NCBI GenBank assembly: GCA_023417935.1
Contig: JAEZDY010000029.1
Span: forward strand, 91,478 to 155,477
DNA: 64,000 bases
Reading direction: 5' to 3'
Origin: Bacteroidota bacterium
GTDB taxonomy: Bacteria > Bacteroidota > Bacteroidia > Bacteroidales > Lentimicrobiaceae
Both the position numbers and the translations under genes were made by a program. This document shows positions 1 through 8,789 of the stretch, piece by piece; position 1 is the first letter of the stretch, and the number at the start of each line of letters is the position of its first letter. The notes below the pieces were generated by a model. It worked only from the letters and a program-made list of their open reading frames with translations. It did no database searches and had not been told where the DNA came from.

Positions 1-677
1 TTTTCACCCAATGAAAATCTCTCTTTTGATTCTTTAATGTAAACATCCTCAACCTTCTGTTTGAATTCTGCAATGTTTTTCCCAAGTGGCTCAAGTATGG
101 CTGATAGGTTAGTTTTATTAAGTTCAGTAAACTTTTCAGTTTTAGTATCTAATATTTTGTTAGCAATATTTTCAAACTCAAGATTGAATTTTTTCATCAC
201 GAGCTCCATTTCAGTTTTCTGTGTTTCGAGCTTTTCACGTAAGGCTTTATTATTGGCTATCTCTGAAGCAAGTTTATTATTAATGATATCAAATGATTCC
301 CTGATGGCCCTAATTTCAGTATTGAGCGCTACAATCTCTGAATTCTTTTCACACAGAGAATTATTTGCAGCTTTTAACATGGCTTCATTAGTTGCAAGTT
401 GGTTGTACGTTGTTCTTAACTCATCTCCTGTTTGAGTTAGTTTACCCTCCAATTGCAATATTTGTTTTTGTTTCTCTGCCTGCAGATTTTCGAAGTTCTC
501 CAATTGAGTATTGCTGGATGCTTTAAAAGAAGCAAACATCCGATCAAGGTCATTGTATTTATTTAATGAATCTTCATGTAATTTCTTGTTGGAAGAAATT
601 AAAGTGAGTCGCGAGATTAACCATCCTAATATCCCACCTATAATAATACCTGCCAAAATGTATACCAATATCGACAT
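1..677 (-). CDS. rmuC: DNA recombination protein RmuC, N-terminal part (runs off left edge)
   Basis: Reading the minus strand from the ATG at 677 gives about 225 residues with no stop before the window edge. Residues 3-21 form one hydrophobic segment (VYILAGIIIGGILGWLIS), followed by about 150 residues of charged coiled coil. The last visible part (KFNLEFENIANKIL, then LEPLGKNIAEFKQKVEDVY) is the conserved entry to the RmuC domain. RmuC proteins are membrane-anchored, nuclease-fold proteins linked to limiting DNA rearrangement at inverted repeats. The catalytic half lies outside the window, so completeness cannot be judged. The gene is divergent from the Rrf2 gene and shows no functional link to it. 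Confidence 0.9.
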   Translation of the reverse strand, partial: MSILVYILAGIIIGGILGWLISRLTLISSNKKLHEDSLNKYNDLDRMFASFKASSNTQLENFENLQAEKQKQILQLEGKLTQTGDELRTTYNQLATNEAMLKAANNSLCEKNSEIVALNTEIRAIRESFDIINNKLASEIANNKALREKLETQKTEMELVMKKFNLEFENIANKILDTKTEKFTELNKTNLSAILEPLGKNIAEFKQKVEDVYIKESKERFSLGE

Positions 678-866
678 ATTCTATTTTTTTCGTTCACAAT
701 TAATCTAAAACTGCTGAGGCAAATATAATGACTAAGACGGTCAATTTATGTCGTTACGCTATTAAATTTTGAATTTAATATATTCGACTAATTCTTTTTC
801 TTAGATTATAATATTTTAGTTCCAAGTTGCTGAAAAACAACAAAATAGAAAATATTGAAGTAATTC

Positions 867-880
867 GGACAAAATTGTCC
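867..880. promoter_or_regulatory. 14-bp palindrome overlapping the rrf2-ric promoter
   Basis: GGACAA-AA-TTGTCC is a perfect inverted repeat with 6-bp arms. It lies 20 bp upstream of a TAccTTTG -7 element, so it covers the -33 region of the promoter for the Rrf2 regulator gene. That position suits a repressor operator, most simply autoregulation by the Rrf2 protein. The assignment to that regulator is inference. Confidence 0.5.
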
Positions 881-899
881 TTTATTAAATTATTTTGCT

Positions 900-907
900 T
901 ACCTTTG
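900..907 (+). promoter_or_regulatory. -7 promoter element (TAccTTTG) for rrf2-ric
   Basis: TACCTTTG matches the Bacteroidota housekeeping -7 consensus TAnnTTTG. It ends 18 bp before the chosen ATG at 926. A TTG at 875-877, inside the palindrome, is the nearest -33 candidate at a slightly long spacing of 22. Confidence 0.55.
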
Positions 908-925
908 CATTCTAAATCAGCTGTT

Positions 926-1372
926 ATGTTTTCAAAAGCTTGTGAATATGGTATAAAAGCAATGATCTATGTAGCTTTAAAATCAAAGCAGCAGACAAGG
1001 GTTGGATTAAATGATATTGCAACGCAGATAGACTCACCGGTTTCTTTTACAGCGAAGATACTGCAGAAATTAGTGAAAGATGATTTGATCAATTCACTTA
1101 AGGGCCCTACTGGTGGGTTTTTCATCAGCGAAGAGGATGCCAAAAATATAAAATTGAGCAGAATTGTAACGTCACTTGATGGTGATTCTGTTTATAAAGG
1201 TTGTGGAATGGGCTTCAACGAATGCAATGATCTCAGACCTTGTGTTTTACATCACCGATTTAAAATCGTGAGAGAAGAATTGAGGTATATGCTTGAAGAA
1301 ACATCATTGGATGAATTAACCAATGATATTTATTATGGTATATCATACCTAAAAAGTAAGTCAAATAACTAG
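926..1372 (+). CDS. Rrf2-family transcriptional regulator (NsrR/IscR-like)
   Basis: A 148-residue protein with an N-terminal winged helix-turn-helix (about residues 1-65; CEYGIKAMIYVA and the PTGGF wing are typical of Rrf2). Three cysteines follow at about 93, 100 and 106 (C-x6-C-x5-C), the usual position of a [2Fe-2S] cluster in Rrf2 sensors such as NsrR, IscR and RsrR. The ATG at 926 is chosen over the upstream TTG at 827 because family homology begins there and the -7 element lies between the two. A RIC repair gene follows after 21 nt, so a role in sensing nitric oxide or iron-sulfur damage is likely. Which signal it senses cannot be read from the sequence. Confidence 0.88.
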   Translation: MFSKACEYGIKAMIYVALKSKQQTRVGLNDIATQIDSPVSFTAKILQKLVKDDLINSLKGPTGGFFISEEDAKNIKLSRIVTSLDGDSVYKGCGMGFNECNDLRPCVLHHRFKIVREELRYMLEETSLDELTNDIYYGISYLKSKSNN

Positions 1373-1393
1373 CAAAACAAAAACAAAAATATA

Positions 1394-2128
1394 ATGGAAA
1401 ACATCAAGAAAGCAACAGTTGGCTCTTTTGTAGCCAATGATTACCGCGCAGCATCAGTATTTCAAAAGTACGGTAGTGATTTTTGCTGCAGGGGAGGAAT
1501 ATCAATAGAAGAGGTTTCACATAATCACAATATTGATGCTGAATTACTCATATCAGAATTGCAGGAGGCAGTTAATCAGCCTAATAATGAAGGTATTGAT
1601 TTCAGGACCTGGCCTCTTGATCTATTGGCCGATTATATTGAAAAAACTCATCACAGATATATTGTTAGAACTGTACCAGCGCTCAACCAGTATCTTGATA
1701 AGCTTTGTGAAGTTCATGGGGAAAATCATCCGGAATTATTCCTCATTGCTGAAGCTTTTGCTACCGCAGCAAGTAATTTGGGTGCTCATATGATTAAGGA
1801 AGAAAAAGTGCTTTTCCCTGTTATAAGGAAAATGGTTGAAGCTAAGAGTAATGGTGAAGTACTTGTTAAATCAGAATTAGGTACTGTTGAAAATCCTATT
1901 GCCGTTATGATGCAAGAGCATGATGCAGAAGGTGAACGTTTCAGGACAATTGCTCACTTAAGTAACAACTATACCACACCGGCAGATGGATGTAGAACTT
2001 ATCAAGTAGCATTTGAGACCCTAAAAGAATTCGAGAGTGATCTTCACAAACATATTCACCTTGAAAATAACATACTATTCCCTAAAGCAGTATTACTGGA
2101 AACTGAATTCTCCAGATTTTCAAACTAA
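1394..2128 (+). CDS. ric: Iron-sulfur cluster repair di-iron protein RIC (ScdA/YtfE)
   Basis: A 244-residue cytoplasmic protein. Residues 8-45 are the ScdA N-terminal domain with the DFCCRGG motif (Cys31-Cys32). Residues 75-235 are a hemerythrin-like four-helix bundle with candidate iron ligands His86/His87, His132 with Glu136, His176 (QEHD) and His218/His222 with Glu224. RIC proteins restore iron-sulfur clusters after nitrosative or oxidative damage. Length and domain order are normal for the family. It is co-transcribed with the Rrf2 regulator 21 nt upstream and ends at a strong hairpin. The pair is a compact NO-response module; no hcp, norV or flavohaemoglobin gene lies beside it here. Confidence 0.93.
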   Translation: MENIKKATVGSFVANDYRAASVFQKYGSDFCCRGGISIEEVSHNHNIDAELLISELQEAVNQPNNEGIDFRTWPLDLLADYIEKTHHRYIVRTVPALNQYLDKLCEVHGENHPELFLIAEAFATAASNLGAHMIKEEKVLFPVIRKMVEAKSNGEVLVKSELGTVENPIAVMMQEHDAEGERFRTIAHLSNNYTTPADGCRTYQVAFETLKEFESDLHKHIHLENNILFPKAVLLETEFSRFSN

Positions 2129-2155
2129 ACTTTGAGCTTAATTCTTATAATCCCG

Positions 2156-2182
2156 AAAGGCATGGGTATCCATGCCTTTTTG
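2156..2182. terminator. Bidirectional terminator between ric and the HMBD gene
   Basis: Perfect 10-bp arms AAAGGCATGG / CCATGCCTTT with a 4-nt loop (GTAT) and T-rich flanks on both strands. It lies 28 nt after the ric stop and 15 nt from the stop of the convergent small gene. Confidence 0.85.
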
Positions 2183-2196
2183 TATGAATGCAAATG

Positions 2197-2469
2197 TTAT
2201 TTAGTCACAAGGTGCATTCCACATACTGGACAATTACCTGGTTGATCATAAATTTTCTCACCTTCACATTTCATTGGGCAGTAATAAACAGGTTTTGTGA
2301 TTTCAGTTTCGTTATCGTTACTTATAAATTCTTCTGTCCGCCCAAAATCCATATCACCTCCCGTTTCAGGACTATCAATAGGAATAGGTGATGGTTCTGT
2401 AGGTAAAAATGCAGGAGTTTCTTCCGGCATTTCATTTCTTTCATGCCTCTTAATATTATTGTTTTCCAT
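2197..2469 (-). CDS. Small protein with C-terminal heavy-metal-binding (HMBD) domain
   Basis: About 90 residues from the ATG at 2469 (an upstream alternative start at 2490 adds 7 residues). The first 60 residues are acidic, proline-rich and probably disordered. The last 30 hold the pattern YYCPMKCEG...PGNCPVCGMHL. This is the heavy-metal-binding domain found at the N-terminus of copper P-type ATPases and CusB-like efflux proteins. No signal peptide or membrane segment is visible, so it is probably a cytoplasmic metal buffer or chaperone. No metal pump or efflux gene lies nearby, so the metal and partner are unknown. Confidence 0.75.
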   Translation of the reverse strand: MENNNIKRHERNEMPEETPAFLPTEPSPIPIDSPETGGDMDFGRTEEFISNDNETEITKPVYYCPMKCEGEKIYDQPGNCPVCGMHLVTK

Positions 2470-2960
2470 GTTAATTTTTAAAACTAACAAGATAAATAGA
2501 TCAAATGTTGTCAGCGAAGTAATGTTTATTTATTTTTTAAATTACGGTAAATCAGAACATTATTTGGGATGGGAGTAATATGCTTACCTATAATATAAGT
2601 CCCATAGTTAATGACCATCTTACCTTAAAGTTTAGGAGGTATTGTTTAAAATCAAGTTTTATGATAACCGGAGTAAAGAACTAGACATTTTAAAGAACCA
2701 GACATTCATTAATAAGCCTTAAAAAGTTAATTTTTAGCTTTTATCTTTTTTGTTATTGGACCATTTTGTAATACGTTGCAACATAATCATCTCCTATAAA
2801 TAGAATATTAAAGAAACTTAAAGTGCTGTGGAATGTTAAAATTAGCAGACAAAGGGTATTGCCGCACCGATGTTAAAATATATATTGAATGCAAATGTGC
2901 ATGCAAAAATCCTTGAGTTAAGTCTACAAGATTGATTATTTCATAAATGCAATACCGAAT
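2470..2960. other. 491-bp intergenic region with a 17-bp tandem duplication
   Basis: No convincing ORF was seen. A 17-bp block (TAAAGAACTAGACATTT, 2674-2690) is repeated directly at 2691-2707 with two changes. The rest is AT-rich and should contain the promoters of the divergent HMBD gene and the glycosyltransferase cluster. I could not place either with confidence. Confidence 0.5.
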
Positions 2961-5186
2961 ATGAAAAGTGTGTTTATCGGGACTTATCCTCCCCGCGAAT
3001 GTGGCATTGGTACATTTACACAAAATCTATTTAATTCAATGCAATCGGGGTTAGAAAACAACGATCCGAATGGGAGCTATGTAGTAGCAATGAATGACTA
3101 CGACCAGGATTATAATTATCCTGAAGAAGTTCATTTCACCATCAGGCAGGAATCACAGGAAGACTATATTTCAGCAGCGGAATATATAAACTTAAGTAGT
3201 GCTGATTGCTGTATACTGGAACATGAGTTTGGGATTTATGGAGGACATAATGGGATATTCATTTTACCCCTATTGTACCGGCTTGAAATTCCACTTGTAG
3301 TGACCCTGCATACCATTGTTAAATCACCTTCTTACAATGAAAAGGCAGTTCTTCAAGAGATTTGCAAGATGGCAAACAGAGTTGTAGTTATGAGTCGTAA
3401 AGCAATTGGCTTCCTGATTGATATTTATGATGTTCCAGTTGATAAAATCGTTTTCATTGAGCATGGAGTACCTGATTTTAAGTTCAGCCAGGAAGAAGCT
3501 AAACATGAATTTAGATTGCGGAATAAAAAAGTAATGCTAACTTTTGGCTTTTTAAGTCGCAATAAAGGAATTGAGACAGTAATTAAAGCACTGCCAGCTG
3601 TTATAAAAAAGCATCCTGATATACTCTATATAGTACTTGGGAAAACTCATCCAAATGTGCTACGCCATTCTGGTGAAGAATACCGAATATACCTGACCAC
3701 CATGGTTAATGAGCTACATTTAGAAAACAACGTAATTCTATTAAATAAATTCGTAAGTCAAAAAGATCTCTTTAAATACCTTCATGCATGTGACATATAC
3801 ATAACACCATACTTAAATGAAGCACAAATAACGAGCGGAACATTGTCATACGCTGTGGGTGCAGGAGCTGCTGTTGTTTCTACTCCTTACTGGCATGCAT
3901 CAGAATTGCTGGATGAGGGAAAAGGTGTATTATTTGATTTTAACGATATCGAGCAACTTTCAGAGATATTATCTGACCTGTTTAATTTTCCTGAAAAGAG
4001 GATGAAACTCAGAAAGAGCGCTTATGAGTACGGTAGAGAAATTACATGGCCTAAAATTGGTTTAAAGTATAATGAACTGGTTCAGAAAATTGTTGTAGAA
4101 GATCTGAAAATCATTAAAAAGGAGATTGTTCCTTTTGATATTATGCAATTGCCACCCTTTTCTCTGGCACACTTTCAACGGATGACTGATGACACTGGTA
4201 TTATTCAACATGCCAAGTTTGGAATTCCAAATCTGAAAGAAGGGTATTGCCTTGATGACAATGCAAGAGCACTTCTCTTAGCTGTTATGGTTATTAATCG
4301 TAAGAAAGATCCAAGGGTTTTAAAGCTCTGTCCTATCTATCTAAGCTATATTCACTATATGCAGAATAAGGATGGTTCATTTCGAAATTTCATGAGCTTC
4401 AACCGCAATTTTTTGGATGACATTGGCTCCGAAGATTCCTTTGGACGCACAATCTGGGCATTGGGATATATGCTGGCTAATGCCCCGAATGATTCATACT
4501 ATCAGATCAGTAAACTGTTGTTTTTTAATGCTTTGCCAATTTTTGAGAAACTCGAGTCTATAAGGAGTATAGCCAATACAATGATTGGCATTAGCTACTA
4601 TTTAAGAAGCAATCCATCGGATGAAAACTTGACCGAAGTTTTAAGAAAACTTACTGACAGAATGATTGAATATTATGAAATGAATAGTTCAGAAGAATGG
4701 CAGTGGTTTGAACAAACACTTACTTATGATAATGCGATCTTACCACTTGCAATGCTTCATTCGTCTCAACTTTTCTCTGATGAAAAAATCCATGAAATAG
4801 CAATGAATTCAATGAATTTTCTTATTGATAAGACATTCGTTGAAGGTTATCTATCCATCATAGGAAACGAAGGTTGGTATAGTAAGGATGGTGAACGTGC
4901 AAGATTTGCACAACAACCCGTTGATGCTATGGCCATGGTTCTCATGTTTCACCAGGCATTTATAGTAACACAGGATAATACCTACCTCGATAAATTATTC
5001 ACCTCTTTCATGTGGTTCCTGGGAGAGAATGACCTAAGAATAAGCTTGTATGACTATGAAACAAAAGGGTGTTGTGATGGGCTTGAAAGTTATGGCGTGA
5101 ACCGCAATCAGGGCGCTGAGAGTATTCTTGCCTATCTTATTTCATACTTAACTGTTCTTGAAGTATACGAAGAGTACTACAAATGA
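2961..5186 (+). CDS. Two-domain protein: GT4 glycosyltransferase plus alpha/alpha-toroid-like domain
   Basis: A 741-residue cytoplasmic protein. Residues 1-385 form a GT-B glycosyltransferase of family GT4: the start GTYPPRECGIGTF, a central TFGFLSRNKGIE (start of the second Rossmann domain) and the donor-site region near 290-320 (EAQITSGTLSYAVGAG). Residues about 395-741 form a second all-helical domain (YCLDDNARALLLA, DNAILPLAMLHSS, then FAQQPVDAMAM) that resembles (alpha/alpha)6-barrel carbohydrate enzymes. It is the first gene of a four-gene GT4/GH130 cluster. By context the sugar is probably mannose, but donor and acceptor are not shown by the sequence. The role of the second domain is unknown. 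Confidence 0.8.
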   Translation: MKSVFIGTYPPRECGIGTFTQNLFNSMQSGLENNDPNGSYVVAMNDYDQDYNYPEEVHFTIRQESQEDYISAAEYINLSSADCCILEHEFGIYGGHNGIFILPLLYRLEIPLVVTLHTIVKSPSYNEKAVLQEICKMANRVVVMSRKAIGFLIDIYDVPVDKIVFIEHGVPDFKFSQEEAKHEFRLRNKKVMLTFGFLSRNKGIETVIKALPAVIKKHPDILYIVLGKTHPNVLRHSGEEYRIYLTTMVNELHLENNVILLNKFVSQKDLFKYLHACDIYITPYLNEAQITSGTLSYAVGAGAAVVSTPYWHASELLDEGKGVLFDFNDIEQLSEILSDLFNFPEKRMKLRKSAYEYGREITWPKIGLKYNELVQKIVVEDLKIIKKEIVPFDIMQLPPFSLAHFQRMTDDTGIIQHAKFGIPNLKEGYCLDDNARALLLAVMVINRKKDPRVLKLCPIYLSYIHYMQNKDGSFRNFMSFNRNFLDDIGSEDSFGRTIWALGYMLANAPNDSYYQISKLLFFNALPIFEKLESIRSIANTMIGISYYLRSNPSDENLTEVLRKLTDRMIEYYEMNSSEEWQWFEQTLTYDNAILPLAMLHSSQLFSDEKIHEIAMNSMNFLIDKTFVEGYLSIIGNEGWYSKDGERARFAQQPVDAMAMVLMFHQAFIVTQDNTYLDKLFTSFMWFLGENDLRISLYDYETKGCCDGLESYGVNRNQGAESILAYLISYLTVLEVYEEYYK

Positions 5187-5219
5187 TATGGAATATTGTG
5201 TAAACTAAATTCAAATGTT

Positions 5220-6146
5220 ATGCTTATCACAAGATACAAAAACAATCCTATCCTAACAAAAGATGACGTACCCTATCCTGTAGCTACAGTCCATAATGCC
5301 GGGATTGTGAAGCATAATGGGGAGTATATAATGATCTTCAGGTCACATAAAATGAATGGTCGCAGTATATTAGGTAAAGCAACAAGTGACGATGGCTTTA
5401 ATTTTATGGTTGACAAAGAACCTTTTATGGTGCCAGCCACTGAAGGTATTTTCAAAGATTATGAAGAATATGGCGTTGAAGATCCACGGATTGTATTGGT
5501 TGAGGGTGAATACCTGATAACCTATAGTGCATATTCACGATATGGTGTAAGAATAGGATTAGCAAAAACAACAGATTTTAAACATATTGAGCGGTTTTCT
5601 TTAATCACCGAAGCTGATTATCGCAATGTAGTAATTTTCCCAGAAAAGTTTGACGGATTATATGCACGCCTTGACCGGCCGCATTCGGAGATCTCACCAT
5701 GGGCAATATGGATATCCTACTCACCCGATCTGAAGTTTTGGGGTGAATCAAGAATGATTATGAAACCAATGCAATATCATTGGGACGAGATGAAGATTGG
5801 ACCGGGTGCTCCTCCAATCAAAACATCACGGGGCTGGCTCAATATATACCATGGCGTTTTTCCAACTATGGACGGCAGTGTATACCGACTTGGAGTGGCT
5901 TTACATGACCTTAATGATCCTGCCAAAATTATAGCAGTTGGTGATGATTGGATATTGCAACCTGATGAGCCATATGAAATTACTGGTTATGTGCATAATG
6001 TAGTATTTACTTGTGGTGCAGTAGCTGAGGAAGATGGAAAACTAAAATTGTATTGGGGGGGTGCCGATAAAGTAATGTGTGTTGGTGAAGCAAACATTGA
6101 AGAACTTGTTGATGCCTGCCTGAATAACTCACGAAATCCCCTTTAA
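5220..6146 (+). CDS. GH130 glycoside phosphorylase-like protein
   Basis: A 308-residue protein starting MLITRYKNNPIL, the normal GH130 start. The ATG at 5220 is preferred over a TTG 24 nt upstream. It is a five-bladed propeller family member with YGVEDPRI (catalytic Asp about residue 89), YARLDRPHSE, IGPGAPPI and WLNIYHGV. These match GH130 phosphorylases, which cleave beta-mannosides with phosphate to give mannose 1-phosphate. Basic and histidine residues of the phosphate site (Arg, His in DRPHSE and YHGV) seem present, favouring phosphorolysis over hydrolysis. No signal peptide, so it acts in the cytoplasm. It lies 33 nt after the bifunctional glycosyltransferase and 2 nt before the next one. 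Confidence 0.88.
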   Translation: MLITRYKNNPILTKDDVPYPVATVHNAGIVKHNGEYIMIFRSHKMNGRSILGKATSDDGFNFMVDKEPFMVPATEGIFKDYEEYGVEDPRIVLVEGEYLITYSAYSRYGVRIGLAKTTDFKHIERFSLITEADYRNVVIFPEKFDGLYARLDRPHSEISPWAIWISYSPDLKFWGESRMIMKPMQYHWDEMKIGPGAPPIKTSRGWLNIYHGVFPTMDGSVYRLGVALHDLNDPAKIIAVGDDWILQPDEPYEITGYVHNVVFTCGAVAEEDGKLKLYWGGADKVMCVGEANIEELVDACLNNSRNPL

Positions 6147-6148
6147 TA

Positions 6149-7171
6149 ATGAAGATTGCAGTTCTTGCTCCTATTGCCTGGCGTACACCTCCTGAAAAAT
6201 ACGGCCCATGGGAACAGGTTACATCTAATATTACAGAAGGCCTGGTGAAAAATGGGTTAGACGTTACATTATTTGCTACCGGGAATTCCCGTACTTCAGG
6301 GAAACTTCAATTTATATCACATACTGCCTATGCAGAAGACCCTGACATAGAGCCAAAAGTTTGGGAGTGCTTACATATAAGTAACCTTATGGAACAGGCC
6401 GATAGATTTGATTTAATCCATAATAATTTTGATTTTCTGCCTCTGACCTATTCCGGACTTATTAAAACCCCAATGCTTACTACTATCCATGGTTTTTCCT
6501 CTGCTAAAATCATCCCTGTTTACAAAAAGTATAATAATACCAACCATTATGTCTCTATCAGTAATTCCGACCGAAGCCCTGAGCTGGATTATATAGCAAC
6601 AGTATACAATGGAATTAATACTAAGGAATTTACCTTTAATGATACCCCGGAAGAGTATCTTTTATATTTTGGCAGGATACATCCTGAAAAAGGAACTTAT
6701 GAGTCCATCCAGATTGCAAAGAAATCAGGCCGAAAATTGATTATATCAGGTTTAATTCAGGATAAGGCTTATTTTGAAAAGATGGTGCAACCATACATCA
6801 ACAAAACAGACATTATCTATGTTGGAAATTCAGGCCCCGCTGATCGCGATAGGTTACTTAGAAATGCATATGCTTTGCTGCACCCCATCAGTTTCGATGA
6901 ACCATTTGGATTAAGCGTTGCAGAATCAATGATTTGTGGAACACCCGTCATTGCTTATAACAGAGGATCTATGGCCGAATTGATAAAACATGAAATATCA
7001 GGATTTCTAGTGAAGAATTCTGATGAGGCAATAGAAGTTATAAATGATATCAAGAAGATTGACAGACACCGTGTAATGGAATGGGCAATTTCAAAGTTCA
7101 GTCTTGAGAGCATGGTAAATAAGTATATCGATATTTATAAAACAATTTTGGATTATGGAAAAAAGGCCTGA
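6149..7171 (+). CDS. GT4 family glycosyltransferase
   Basis: A 340-residue GT-B enzyme. The N-terminal acceptor domain starts MKIAVLAPIAWRTPPEKYGPWE. The donor domain begins near YFGRIHPEKGT, and the nucleotide-sugar motif is DEPFGLSVAESMICGTPVIA (E-x7-E, about residues 250-270), typical of retaining GT4 enzymes using GDP-mannose or UDP-glucose. There is no membrane segment. The gene starts 2 nt after a GH130 gene, and its last 17 nt overlap the start of the next GH130 gene, so the three are probably translationally coupled. Donor and acceptor are unknown; placement between two GH130 genes favours mannose. Confidence 0.87.
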   Translation: MKIAVLAPIAWRTPPEKYGPWEQVTSNITEGLVKNGLDVTLFATGNSRTSGKLQFISHTAYAEDPDIEPKVWECLHISNLMEQADRFDLIHNNFDFLPLTYSGLIKTPMLTTIHGFSSAKIIPVYKKYNNTNHYVSISNSDRSPELDYIATVYNGINTKEFTFNDTPEEYLLYFGRIHPEKGTYESIQIAKKSGRKLIISGLIQDKAYFEKMVQPYINKTDIIYVGNSGPADRDRLLRNAYALLHPISFDEPFGLSVAESMICGTPVIAYNRGSMAELIKHEISGFLVKNSDEAIEVINDIKKIDRHRVMEWAISKFSLESMVNKYIDIYKTILDYGKKA

Positions 7172-8651
7172 TTACAGTATTTCTCAGACGTTAAGCATTA
7201 AAAATTATGTTAGGAGAAGGAAGACCAGGATTATGCGTGACACTTCACGCGTGATTACACGGGCTCACATTCCAACGAACTTGGAGCGAATAAGCCGATT
7301 AATTGACCGAGTTCTTAATTTATCAGATGATGTTGCTGAAGAATTACTCGAAGAAATTAACAGCAACTTCTCCGACAGGCATCGTGATATCAAGCAGCAG
7401 TTTGCCATCAACTTCTCGAAGGTAGCAGAGTATGTAACCCATAACATTCAAATAAGCTATGTCAAGCAAGCTTTGATTGGTGCTTATTTTACAATGGAGT
7501 ATTCTATTGAGTCGGCTGCTCTTTTTAATCCATCAATAGTACCTCATCCTGATCAAAGTGGTTTGAGCGATGGAGATTTAAGATTCATAATGAGCTTACG
7601 CGCAACGGGTGAAGGTCATATATCATCGATTGCTTTCCGGAGCGGAATAGTTGAAGAAAATGGTTCAATACATTTCGATACCATCACTGATTTTGTTGAA
7701 ACACCCAAAATGATGCATGATCCTTTTTATGTTAAACGCCTGATGAAGTTGCGGCTAAAGGATATGGAAAGTTGGAACGAAACAAGTATTAAGGTTTTTG
7801 ATCTCTTGCCTGATGTATTTACCTATAATCAGCTCAAGAATAGCATACATAAATTATACCTGAACCCAGAGTACCAAACTGATGACAGAACCTTGATTAA
7901 CATTAATTGGTTGGCCAATTCCAATTATAAGGTAGGTTTTGATGAAAGTAGTAAGATATCCGAAAGGGTTATATTCCCTGTTTCGGAAAATGAAAGTAGG
8001 GGAATTGAGGATGCCCGTTTTGTGAGATTTGAAGATGACAATGGTGAGGTAACTTACTATGCTACTTACACTGCATATAATGGATTTAAGATTTTGCCTC
8101 AATTGATTGAAACAAAGGATTTTGTGTATTTTAACATAATAACTCTTAATGGGAAGGCTGTCCAGAATAAAGGAATGGCTCTATTTCCACGGAAAATCAG
8201 GGGTCAATATGTGATGTTGTCCAGGCAGGACGGAGAGAATAACTATATAATGTTTTCTGATAATTTACATTTTTGGCAATCAGCTAAGATTATTCAGGAG
8301 CCGGAACAACCATGGGAATTTGTACAAATTGGAAATTGTGGTTCGCCCATTGAATTGAATGAAGGCTGGTTAGTTCTCACCCATGGGGTAGGACCAATGC
8401 GACAATATTTTATTGGTGCTTTACTCCTGGATAAGAATAACCCTGAAAATGTAATAGCAAGGCTTGATGAGCCATTATTATCACCTAATGAAGAAGAGCG
8501 CGAAGGCTATGTGCCAAATGTAATATACTCATGCGGTGCACTGGTCCATAAGGGTCGACTTATTCTTCCATATGCTATGTCAGATATAAAGTCGGGTCTT
8601 GTTACAGTTCAAATAAATGACCTTATAAAATGTATGCGATTTGTTAAATGA
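7155..8651 (+). CDS. GH130-family protein with N-terminal helical extension
   Basis: A 498-residue protein. The first about 120 residues are helical and charged and are absent from short GH130 proteins. From about residue 145 a GH130 propeller follows: DGDLRFIMSLRATGEGHISS, SRGIEDARF (Asp in the catalytic position), QIGNCGSPIELNEGWLVLTHGVG and GYVPNVIYSCGA. This looks like the long GH130 group that often sits next to GT4 genes. No signal peptide. The start overlaps the preceding glycosyltransferase gene by 17 nt; a later ATG near 7233 would shorten it by 26 residues. The activity may be phosphorylase, hydrolase or mannosyltransferase-phosphorylase; the sequence alone does not decide. Confidence 0.85.
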   Translation: MEKRPDYSISQTLSIKNYVRRRKTRIMRDTSRVITRAHIPTNLERISRLIDRVLNLSDDVAEELLEEINSNFSDRHRDIKQQFAINFSKVAEYVTHNIQISYVKQALIGAYFTMEYSIESAALFNPSIVPHPDQSGLSDGDLRFIMSLRATGEGHISSIAFRSGIVEENGSIHFDTITDFVETPKMMHDPFYVKRLMKLRLKDMESWNETSIKVFDLLPDVFTYNQLKNSIHKLYLNPEYQTDDRTLININWLANSNYKVGFDESSKISERVIFPVSENESRGIEDARFVRFEDDNGEVTYYATYTAYNGFKILPQLIETKDFVYFNIITLNGKAVQNKGMALFPRKIRGQYVMLSRQDGENNYIMFSDNLHFWQSAKIIQEPEQPWEFVQIGNCGSPIELNEGWLVLTHGVGPMRQYFIGALLLDKNNPENVIARLDEPLLSPNEEEREGYVPNVIYSCGALVHKGRLILPYAMSDIKSGLVTVQINDLIKCMRFVK

Positions 8652-8750
8652 GGGTTAAATAGCGTGTATTCATCAAGATAACCTCATTAATCCATAAAAA
8701 CATGTAAAATTATCTTAAGATTCAGAAAGACAGTATCTTACAAATATTCT

Positions 8751-8758
8751 GACCTTTG
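8751..8758 (+). promoter_or_regulatory. Possible -7 element (GAccTTTG) for the 8790 gene pair
   Basis: GACCTTTGCATTT resembles the rrf2 promoter core TACCTTTGCATT and lies 31 bp upstream of the ATG at 8790. The first base deviates from TAnnTTTG and no good -33 was found. Confidence 0.35.
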
Positions 8759-8789
8759 CATTTAACATTAAAACTAAAAACGCAAAGTC

